12,499 nucleotides of DNA from assembly GCA_045863035.1 (NCBI GenBank), contig BTUV01000089.1, forward strand, positions 1 to 12,499. Reading direction: 5' to 3'. Each line of letters opens with the position of its first letter. Position 1 is the stretch's first letter. Of the stretch, positions 6,267-12,499 are shown piece after piece. The notes beneath the pieces are model-generated. The model searched no databases. It saw nothing but the letters and a program-made list of their open reading frames with translations, and was not told the origin of the DNA. This DNA is from H2-BAC3 sp045863035. GTDB lineage: Bacteria > Bacteroidota > Ignavibacteria > Ignavibacteriales > Ignavibacteriaceae. Position numbers and translations under genes: made by a program.

Positions 6267-8999
6267 TTATTTAACGGGGTTTCCGTCGCTGTCCATATAC
6301 TGGATTGGGTATCCGGTTTCTTTCAGCGCGGGTTCAATTTTGGCTCTGTCGCCCACCACAACCCACACAAAATTATCCGGCTTGATATATCTTGCCGCGG
6401 CTTCTTTTATTTCCTGCTCGCTCAGGTTTTTTACTTTATCTGAGTAAGACGCAAAATAATTATCCGGCAGGTTATACATCACCAGTTCAGAAAGCGACCC
6501 GCTGACCGCGCCGATGGTCTCCCAGGAACCGGGCAGCGCCAGGGTCTGGTTCAGCTTAACTTTATTCAGCTCATCAGCAGTAACCGGTCTTGTCGAAATA
6601 TACTCCTTAGCTTCTTTGTATATCTCCATCATTGATTCCATCGTTTTGTCTGACTGCACCATGCCATAAAACAGGTACGGACGCTGATATTTCGTGTTTA
6701 TCATAAATGCACCTGCACCGTATGACCAGTGTTTGTCTTCGCGCAGATTCATGTTAATGCGTGAAGTAAAAGTGCCGCCGAGTACGTTATTCATTGCCTC
6801 AACCGCTATTTCATCCTCGCCGCGGGACGGAGAAACGTGTCCGGCAAAAATAATAGACTGCTGTGAACCGGGGCGGTCAACTATATATATCACCGGCTTT
6901 TCAGGCAACTGAACCTCAGAGACGTTCTTTGCCGGCGGGGTTCCCTTCTTCCAGCTTTTTAGTGCTTTCTCCAGTTTTGGCTTCAATTCATCCATGGATA
7001 TATCACCGGTAACTATCAGCGTGGCATTATTCGGTCTCAGCCAGGTGTCATAATACTTTACGATATCATCACGGGTTATTTTTTTAACTGAAGATTCAAA
7101 TCCCGATCCGGTAAGCGGATTTCCGTATGCATGCCCCTCACCAAAAAGCAGCTTTGCAAAAACCCGGTATCCCATCTGTGTCGGAGTGTTTTTTTCGCGT
7201 GCTATGGTTGCAAGCCGTTCTGCCCGTAAGCGTTCGAGATCCTTTTCAGGAAAACCCGGGTTCAGCATTACATCGGTCAGTAAATCAAGTGACTTGTCAA
7301 GATTCATTTTAAGAGCGTTCAGCCGTACTGTAGCGTAGTCAAGACCCGCGCCTGTTCCGAGCTGAGCGCCAATCATATCAAGCTCTTCGCTGATCTGAAG
7401 TGCGTTTTTTGTTTTTGTTCCTTCGTCAAGCATATTCATCGCGAGGGAAGCGGTTCCGGCGTGAGTAAACATATCAGCCGCATAACCGGCATCAAACATA
7501 AACGTCATGTTTACAACCGGTATCGAGCTTCTTCTTGAAAGAACAATTTTTAATCCGTTTGAAAGCTCCGCCTTCTCAAACGCGGGGAACTGAGCATCAG
7601 GAGGTGTACCGTTTTCCGGAAGCGTTTTCCGGTCAACGTCAGAGCTGACAGTCTGATATTCAGGGTAAGGATGTACCTCCAGTATATACGCACCATCTGA
7701 AAGCCATTCGCCGGCAGCTTTCTTTATTTCTGCCGCAGTGGCTGATTCAACCCAGCTAAGACGGGTTTTGTAATAGTCAGGAGTTCCGCCATAGACCTGG
7801 TTTTCAGCCAGAATGTCAGATTTGCCGCCAAATCCGCCCACACGTTCAACACCTCGCACAAACGAAGCGAATACCTGTGTCTTCACCCGTTCCATTTCTT
7901 TTGCTGTTGGTCCTTCTTTAAGAAATTTGTTAAATTCATCATCAAGCACCTGTTCCACTTTCTTCAGATCAATGCCCGGCTTAGCTGTGGCAACGATATA
8001 GAACTGGCTCCCGATTTCTCCCGGTGCGTAGAATGCATTCACGCTTGTTGCTATCTGCTCATCATATACCAGGCGCTTATAAAAGCGGCTGGTTTTTCCT
8101 GATGAAAGGATATCGCTTGTCATATCAAGCAGTGTTAGATCTTTTGTTCCCCACTCCGGTACGTTCCATATTTTATATATACGCGCCTGCGGCACACGGT
8201 CCTGCACGGTCTGGCGTTTTGTTCCGTTCATCTTTGCAACCCACACCTGATGTTTTGCAATAGGGGGACCGGCCGGTATATCACCGAAGTATCTTTCAAC
8301 CTTTGTAAGAACCTCATCCGCCTTCACCGCCCCCGCCACAACCACGACCGCATTTGCCGCGCCGTAGTATGTCTTAAACCATTCATGAACATCTTCAAGT
8401 TTCGCGGCATCAAGATCTTCCATTGAACCTATAACCGTCCAGGAGTATGGATGTCCTGCCGGATAGGTATTATGCGTTATAAGCTCTTCAGTAACCGCGT
8501 AGGGCTGGTTTTCACCCTGGCGTTTTTCATTTTGAACCACACCCCGCTGCTCGTCAAGTTTTTCCTGTGTCACCGCGCCAAGCAGATGCCCCATTCTGTC
8601 TGACTCTAAGTACAGAATCTGGTCAAGCGCCGAAACCGGCACTGTCTGAAAATAATTTGTGCGGTCATTGTTTGTTGTTCCGTTCAGGTCAGTTGCCCCG
8701 ACCCGCTCCAGTGCCTGAAAATAATCATCGTCAAAGTTTTCGCTTCCGTTAAACATCAGATGTTCAAACAGATGAGCAAAACCTGTCTTTCCCTTCTTTT
8801 CATTTTTTGATCCGACGTGATACCATATATTCACCGCTACAACCGGGGCCTTGTTGTCCTCATGCACAATGAGGGTAAGCCCGTTTTTCAGGGTGAATTT
8901 TTTATACGGTATATCAAAGTCTTTGGCTTTTTGTGCAAGTGCGTCCTGAGACATCAGCATTACCTGTATTGTAAGTAAATAAAGAAATAAACGGTACAT
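6267..8999 (-). CDS. Exported M16 zinc metalloprotease (pitrilysin/insulinase family), two-domain
   Basis: 910-aa double-domain M16 peptidase. Residues 1-22 look like a signal peptide (FLYLLTIQVMLMSQDALA, then QKA), so it should act in the periplasm or outside the cell, degrading peptides inside a closed chamber as in other M16 enzymes. The N-terminal half carries the inverted zinc motif HLFEH (76-80; His76, Glu79, His80), with the third ligand region VVQNEKR about 77 residues later (Glu158). The C-terminal half has no HxxEH: the equivalent place reads AMNMLDEG (about 519-526). It keeps the LREDKHWSYG block (about 752-761) that supplies the substrate-binding Arg/Tyr type residues. This active-plus-inactive layout and the length fit the family. 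It lies 55 bp after the EVE gene, without an intervening terminator, as probable last gene of the operon. RBS is weak (GGAA shortly before ATG). The stop lies five bases from the repeat region. Confidence 0.92.
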   Translation of the reverse strand: MYRLFLYLLTIQVMLMSQDALAQKAKDFDIPYKKFTLKNGLTLIVHEDNKAPVVAVNIWYHVGSKNEKKGKTGFAHLFEHLMFNGSENFDDDYFQALERVGATDLNGTTNNDRTNYFQTVPVSALDQILYLESDRMGHLLGAVTQEKLDEQRGVVQNEKRQGENQPYAVTEELITHNTYPAGHPYSWTVIGSMEDLDAAKLEDVHEWFKTYYGAANAVVVVAGAVKADEVLTKVERYFGDIPAGPPIAKHQVWVAKMNGTKRQTVQDRVPQARIYKIWNVPEWGTKDLTLLDMTSDILSSGKTSRFYKRLVYDEQIATSVNAFYAPGEIGSQFYIVATAKPGIDLKKVEQVLDDEFNKFLKEGPTAKEMERVKTQVFASFVRGVERVGGFGGKSDILAENQVYGGTPDYYKTRLSWVESATAAEIKKAAGEWLSDGAYILEVHPYPEYQTVSSDVDRKTLPENGTPPDAQFPAFEKAELSNGLKIVLSRRSSIPVVNMTFMFDAGYAADMFTHAGTASLAMNMLDEGTKTKNALQISEELDMIGAQLGTGAGLDYATVRLNALKMNLDKSLDLLTDVMLNPGFPEKDLERLRAERLATIAREKNTPTQMGYRVFAKLLFGEGHAYGNPLTGSGFESSVKKITRDDIVKYYDTWLRPNNATLIVTGDISMDELKPKLEKALKSWKKGTPPAKNVSEVQLPEKPVIYIVDRPGSQQSIIFAGHVSPSRGEDEIAVEAMNNVLGGTFTSRINMNLREDKHWSYGAGAFMINTKYQRPYLFYGMVQSDKTMESMMEIYKEAKEYISTRPVTADELNKVKLNQTLALPGSWETIGAVSGSLSELVMYNLPDNYFASYSDKVKNLSEQEIKEAAARYIKPDNFVWVVVGDRAKIEPALKETGYPIQYMDSDGNPVK

Positions 9000-9054
9000 A
9001 GTTTTTCCGTTATATTTTGATGATAGAATTGGTTAATTAGATTCAATAAAAAAA

Positions 9055-9519
9055 TTAGTTCCCGGCCATCTTCAGAATTTCGTTCCATTCTTCCGCTGTG
9101 ACCGGCATAACCGAAAGGCGGTTCCCTCTCTGTAAGAGTCTGAAATCTTTTAACAGAGGATTCTTTTTCAGTTCTGAAAGCGTTACCGGGCTGTTAAGCA
9201 GTTTGGTCAGTTTTATATCAACCATATACCATATTGGATTTTCCGGAGTGCTTTTCGGGTCAAAATGGCTGTTTTCCGGATCCATCGCCGTAAAATCAGG
9301 ATACCCCTCCTTTACCACTCCTGCTACTGCCACAATGGCAAGCGGTTCAGTATTGCTCTGATATATAAAAACCTCATCCCCCTTCTTTATGGAGTCACGC
9401 AGAAAGTTTCGTGCCTGGTAATTTCGCACTCCGTCCCAACAGGTTTTCTTATCTATCTGAAACTGTTCCACCGGATAATCTTCCGGCTCCGCCTTAAAAA
9501 GCCAATATTGTTTTGTCAA
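9055..9519 (-). CDS. EVE-domain protein (THYN1-like)
   Basis: 154-aa cytoplasmic protein made almost entirely of one EVE domain (PF01878), a PUA-like fold thought to bind modified nucleobases or RNA; close family members are the short bacterial relatives of human THYN1. Family hallmarks: YWLFKAEPEDY (5-15), CWDGVRNYQARNFLR (27-41), GDEVFIYQS (47-55), AIVAVAGVV (61-69) and RLSVMPVTAEEW (134-145). Length is typical. The start is TTG at 9517-9519: it follows an AGGAGG by seven bases and begins the family N-terminus exactly; no in-frame ATG exists nearby. It lies 25 bp after the glycosyltransferase and 55 bp before the M16 gene, so co-transcription is likely. No link between its nucleic-acid role and its neighbours is apparent. 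Confidence 0.92.
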   Translation of the reverse strand: MTKQYWLFKAEPEDYPVEQFQIDKKTCWDGVRNYQARNFLRDSIKKGDEVFIYQSNTEPLAIVAVAGVVKEGYPDFTAMDPENSHFDPKSTPENPIWYMVDIKLTKLLNSPVTLSELKKNPLLKDFRLLQRGNRLSVMPVTAEEWNEILKMAGN

Positions 9520-9526
9520 TGATGTT

Positions 9527-9532
9527 CCTCCT
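9527..9532 (-). promoter_or_regulatory. Strong Shine-Dalgarno (AGGAGG) selecting a TTG start
   Basis: On the minus strand AGGAGG lies seven bases upstream of TTG 9519. It is the strongest ribosome binding site in the window and justifies the non-ATG start of the EVE-domain gene. Confidence 0.8.
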
Positions 9533-9544
9533 GCTAAAAAACTG

Positions 9545-11071
9545 TTATATAAATTTTTTCAACGAACCCCACACCTCATGTATATCAAACTTAAAACCCC
9601 TCCCGATATAAACAGCCAGATTTCTTTCTTCCGGCATTGCAAGCGGATGATCGGATATACCTGAAAGAGTAACAGAAGTAAAATGCTTTTCGTTCTCGTC
9701 TCCCCCGATAATAATTACAACATCAATATTTTTTGAACCGGGACCCCAAAGATAATAATTGTTATGTGATGAAATGGCCGGAGGGAGCCCGTATTTTTTA
9801 CCAAGTACCGAAACCGCCCCTGCCTGACCGTAATTCTGTCCAAAAATTACAACCCGCTTTTTCTCCTCGGCAGATAAGGAGTTGTATGCTTTAGCTACTT
9901 CCTTGGTTAACTCTTCCCAGCCGAACATATCCGCATGGTACTGCGGAAGGGGACCAAGTTCTGAGTTTTCCTGTGCCGTCATTTCTAACCCAAGTTTTCC
10001 GATATAGGCAATAAGCCCCTCCGGAGAAAGCACCGGCAGAGCTATCGGAATAACTACCGCACTCATCATAACTAAAAGCGCTGTGTGTATATACATCAAT
10101 CGCCTGTTCCATGATCCCCTTAATGCCCTTTCCACAAGAACTGCAGCTATTGGCAGAAAACCCCCCAGATACGAAATAACATAATATGGTTTTCCCCCTG
10201 AAATCATAAAAAATACGATAACTGCTATCAGTGCAAACAGCAACGGCTGATACCGGCGAAAACCCGTATCAGTGATTACAAGTATCAGAGAGGTGAGCAG
10301 AAGCAGAGCATTCAAGGGAGTCATCCCGATAACCAGCTCAGAAACAAATTCACCCGCCGGATAGGTCACATTTTTATATAACGCGGCATTGCGCATAAAC
10401 TCGACTGTCGGAAATCCATTCACAACCTGCCAGATGGCATGAGGAAGAAGAATAAGAGCGGCTATAAGAAGTGCATATCCGGACTCCCTGCACAGAAGAA
10501 TGCTTCTCTGTTTACCCGATGCAAGAAAGAGCAAAAGAAAAAAAAGATAAAACAGCAGTGTATATTTATTCATAACCGTCAGCCCGGTCACCGCGCCAAT
10601 AATATACCAGTCTTTCAGATTCTCATTTTTCAGCAGACGGACGACATAATAAAACCAAACGGTAATCAGCAGCAGGTCATATACATTCATGGAAAGGAAG
10701 TTTCCGATAACCAGCACTACCGGCGCGGCAATTAGTCCGAGACCGGTTATCAGCACTGCATATCTGCCTCCGCCAAGCAGCATCACCAGCAGAGAAGATG
10801 TATATATAAGCGCCGCTCCTGCCAGCGCCGGGAAAAACCGGATTGCGCGCAGGGAGTCCCCGAACAGCTCAAGTGATATCCGGCTGATGAGCATGGAAAG
10901 GGGCGGATGGTCAACATAGCCCCAGGCAAGCCGGTTGGCACATTCTATATAATAAAACTCATCTCTGAAATATCCGTAGCCGCCGTTAAAAACAAGATGC
11001 AGAAACAACTTAACACCGGCCAGGAAAACCGCTAATATATATAGCTGCTTCTTCTGTTCATCCATATTCAT
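9545..11071 (-). CDS. GT39/ArnT-like membrane glycosyltransferase (PMT_2)
   Basis: 508-aa integral membrane protein of the dolichyl/polyprenyl-phosphate-sugar mannosyltransferase superfamily (GT-C fold, PMT_2/PF13231). It should transfer a sugar from a polyprenyl-phosphate donor to lipid, glycan or protein on the outer face of the inner membrane. The first loop has the acidic pair RDEFYY (Asp37-Glu38) and GYVDHPPL (51-58), the signature of the catalytic loop. About 10-12 hydrophobic segments follow up to ~residue 350. The C-terminal ~150 residues are soluble, with MFGWEELTKEVA, FGQNYGQAGAV and SSHNNYYLWGPG, a block set typical of this bacterial subfamily. The start ATG 11071 overlaps the upstream stop as ATGA and is preceded by AAGGTGAG, so translation is probably coupled. 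ATG two codons later is an alternative start. The acceptor cannot be told from the sequence. Confidence 0.88.
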   Translation of the reverse strand: MNMDEQKKQLYILAVFLAGVKLFLHLVFNGGYGYFRDEFYYIECANRLAWGYVDHPPLSMLISRISLELFGDSLRAIRFFPALAGAALIYTSSLLVMLLGGGRYAVLITGLGLIAAPVVLVIGNFLSMNVYDLLLITVWFYYVVRLLKNENLKDWYIIGAVTGLTVMNKYTLLFYLFFLLLFLASGKQRSILLCRESGYALLIAALILLPHAIWQVVNGFPTVEFMRNAALYKNVTYPAGEFVSELVIGMTPLNALLLLTSLILVITDTGFRRYQPLLFALIAVIVFFMISGGKPYYVISYLGGFLPIAAVLVERALRGSWNRRLMYIHTALLVMMSAVVIPIALPVLSPEGLIAYIGKLGLEMTAQENSELGPLPQYHADMFGWEELTKEVAKAYNSLSAEEKKRVVIFGQNYGQAGAVSVLGKKYGLPPAISSHNNYYLWGPGSKNIDVVIIIGGDENEKHFTSVTLSGISDHPLAMPEERNLAVYIGRGFKFDIHEVWGSLKKFI

Positions 11072-12171
11072 CTCACCTTAAATACCACAAAAGTAACATC
11101 ATCATGCTGATCCGTTTCCCCGGCGAAATCAGCCAGGCGGTAAGTTATATCCCGCTTTATCTGTTCGGCCGGGCGATGCGCATTATGATGAATAATTTTA
11201 TGCAGACGCTCATCGCCGAAAAACTCGCCATGCTCATTCATGCACTCGCTTACGCCGTCTGTATAAAAGAGAAGAACGTCCCCCTCGGCAGTTTCAATGT
11301 TTACCACTTCAAGTGTTTCAGCAAACAGAGAAGTGCCGGTCAGCCCCAGTCCTAATCCTCTGGGTTTATATACTTTTGTCTCTTTGTTTTTGGCAGAATA
11401 ATAAATTACCGGTAAATGTCCGGCCCGGCAAAAACTTAACCGGTTATCCCGGTTAAAAGCAGCAACATTGGCAGTAAAAAAATATTCTCGTCTGAATACA
11501 CGGTAGAGTTCCCTGTTAAGATTTTCCAGAAGCCGCGGCATATCATCTTTGGCGGAAGCAAGTACGTGAATAAGCGTCCTGACCTGAATCATATTCAGAG
11601 CGGCAGCCATTCCCTTACCTGATATATCACCAATCACAAACAGATGCTGTCCGTTTTCACCTCTTCTTATGAAATCATAATAGTCACCCCCCACCTCGCG
11701 CGCGGGAGAGATATAACTTGCAATTTCAAATCTTTCAATCTGCGGCGGGGAAGGAGGCATTAAATCCTGCTGGATTTTCTTCGCGACTTCAAGCTCATCC
11801 CTCATGCTCAGTTTATCAGCCAGTTCAAAGGCCAGAAGAAGATTGGTTATAATAAAACCGAGCACCAGATAAAAGTAGCTCCCGATAAAATAGCCCCAGA
11901 TGAAAAAAAAGAGACTCACCGAATAAACAATACGGCGCACCGGTGTTAACTTGTTGAGAAATACAATGAAAAAGTCTTTTAAAAAAAGGAAAGAACGCTT
12001 TAATTTATCCGTTCCCGGCTCCGGAGGTGTTATCTGCTCCCGGTAGTACTGATAGATGCCGGGAACCTCCTTTTTGACCAGCCGCTCAAAGTCATTAATA
12101 TTCAGTCCGCTCAGATACAGCCGGTAGAGCTTTGAGAGAGGAGATTCTTTTTCTGTACGCTTTTCTGACAT
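11068..12171 (-). CDS. Membrane-anchored PP2C-type phosphatase (SpoIIE/RsbU domain)
   Basis: 367-aa predicted Ser/Thr phosphatase of the PPM/SpoIIE class (PF07228), the type that dephosphorylates anti-anti-sigma factors in partner-switching pathways. Residues 1-80 are a charged cytoplasmic region, 81-115 hold about two membrane segments, and 116-140 are a helical linker ending in LMPP. The linker matches the signalling helix that couples such domains. The phosphatase domain follows with its metal-binding motifs intact: VGGDYYD (160-166), GDISGKG (181-187), AGHLP (250-254), YTDGVSE (303-309) and HDDVT (356-360). No GAF, PAS or receiver domain is fused, so the signal input is the short N-terminus or the membrane part. 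No anti-sigma or anti-anti-sigma gene is visible in the window, so its target lies elsewhere. First gene of the four-gene minus-strand run; GGAA immediately before the ATG is a poor RBS. Confidence 0.9.
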   Translation of the reverse strand: MSEKRTEKESPLSKLYRLYLSGLNINDFERLVKKEVPGIYQYYREQITPPEPGTDKLKRSFLFLKDFFIVFLNKLTPVRRIVYSVSLFFFIWGYFIGSYFYLVLGFIITNLLLAFELADKLSMRDELEVAKKIQQDLMPPSPPQIERFEIASYISPAREVGGDYYDFIRRGENGQHLFVIGDISGKGMAAALNMIQVRTLIHVLASAKDDMPRLLENLNRELYRVFRREYFFTANVAAFNRDNRLSFCRAGHLPVIYYSAKNKETKVYKPRGLGLGLTGTSLFAETLEVVNIETAEGDVLLFYTDGVSECMNEHGEFFGDERLHKIIHHNAHRPAEQIKRDITYRLADFAGETDQHDDVTFVVFKVR

Positions 12172-12193
12172 TTCCGGTTAAATAGATAAACCA

Positions 12194-12201
12194 CAAATTT
12201 A
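12194..12201 (-). promoter_or_regulatory. Candidate -7 box (TAAATTTG) for the four-gene operon
   Basis: On the minus strand TAAATTTG fits TAnnTTTG and lies 22 bases before the start codon at 12171, leaving a short leader. No clear TTTG sits 19 bases further upstream. The match to the similar box before the tricorn-like gene is what makes it worth noting. Confidence 0.35.
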
Positions 12202-12322
12202 CGATAATTCAGGGAGTAAGGGAGCAGAAATTGATGAAAGAGCTGACACAGGGATAAAAGGAAGAAGATTCCCCCGCCGGAAACGGACACCTCCCTCCCA
12301 AAAGACCCGCTTACCGGTTCGC

Positions 12323-12343
12323 AAACAGGATTAAGACCTGTTT
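12323..12343. repeat. Short inverted repeat (7-bp stem)
   Basis: AAACAGG (12323-12329) and CCTGTTT (12337-12343) pair across a seven-base loop. On the plus strand the stem ends in four T. It is a weak terminator-like hairpin; which transcript it would serve is not visible. Confidence 0.3.
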
Positions 12344-12445
12344 TCCTTCAGCGACTACCGGCATTTTGTAATCTATGGTTGACTGCCTGTCATACCGGGA
12401 GGATGCGCCCGTCTTGCACCCCGGATATCAATAAAAATTCACCTT

Positions 12446-12462
12446 CCGTAAAGACGATGCAA
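12446..12462. repeat. Diverged half-site of the palindromic repeat
   Basis: CCGTAAAGACGATGCAA matches the palindrome half plus its flank (CCGTAGAGACGATGCA, read from the complementary strand of the copies near the gap) with one mismatch over 16 bases. The second half is not present as a clean inverted copy. This suggests a decayed or solo member of the same dispersed family. Confidence 0.5.
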
Positions 12463-12499
12463 TCGCCAGTCGTAATTCAAATAAACACGATTTCATGCG

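Larger units (their letters stand above)
12202..12499. other. Intergenic region without a convincing gene
   Basis: No complete gene is recognised. On the minus strand a frame is open from 12427 to the TAA at 12311-12313 (38 codons), but it begins right after a stop and has only one internal Met. Notable elements are the hairpin at 12323-12343 and the diverged repeat half-site at 12446-12462. Confidence 0.5.

Noticed and set aside
5833..6274. Open frames on both strands through the 16-bp repeat region (MHRLCHASS-like and MHGRDDA-like repeats)
   Set aside because: They are translations of the tandem repeat and the N gap; the period is 16, not a multiple of three, and they overlap the stop codons of two real genes.
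6267..12171. A new defence or antiphage island, prompted by the EVE domain next to a protease
   Set aside because: The M16 and GT39 proteins are ordinary exported or membrane proteins, and no nuclease, NTPase, toxin or sensor gene accompanies the EVE protein.
12311..12427. Minus-strand open stretch of 38 codons reading a protein-like end (DYKMPVVAEGKQVLILFANR)
   Set aside because: It starts directly after a stop codon, has no start with an RBS, and contains a hairpin. It could be a decayed gene end, but this cannot be supported.

Overview
This window looks like part of a metagenome-assembled or draft bacterial scaffold: it contains a run of exactly 100 Ns at 6107-6206. The gene content (a tricorn-type protease, a Tat-exported PhoX-family protein, an exported M16 zinc protease) and TAnnTTTG-like -7 boxes upstream of two transcription units suggest the Bacteroidota/Ignavibacteriota (FCB) group. 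That placement is an inference from family content and style, not from a marker gene. GC content looks moderate, and alternating TA runs are strikingly frequent, even inside genes.

Layout. 1-346 is AT-rich and gene-free, with two copies of a dispersed-looking repeat. 347-821 (+) holds two small overlapping ORFs of unknown function, or one frameshifted gene. 857-900 is a hairpin, and 999-1031 is a clear intrinsic terminator serving the minus-strand gene that follows. 1064-4315 (-) is a complete secreted tricorn-like protease. It is divergent from 4564-5949 (+), a Tat-exported PhoX/DUF839 protein. Between the convergent ends of PhoX and the next gene lies a 16-bp tandem repeat ending in a perfect 28-bp palindrome. 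This region is interrupted by the N gap, whose two flanks are an identical 55-mer.

12171 down to 6267 (-) is a compact four-gene run, probably one operon: a membrane-anchored PP2C/SpoIIE-type phosphatase, a GT39/ArnT-like membrane glycosyltransferase (ATGA overlap), a small EVE-domain protein (TTG start, strong Shine-Dalgarno) and an exported M16 zinc protease. 12172-12499 has no convincing gene but carries a diverged half of the same palindromic repeat.

How the genes work together. Three large products (tricorn-like, PhoX, M16) are predicted to be exported, pointing to extracytoplasmic peptide and phosphate scavenging or envelope maintenance. The phosphatase and glycosyltransferase suggest a signalling input and envelope glycan modification, but nothing in the sequence proves a shared pathway. 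I found no convincing new defence, mobile or CRISPR system. The items most worth a second look are the repeat/gap structure, the overlapping small ORF pair and the excess of TATATA.
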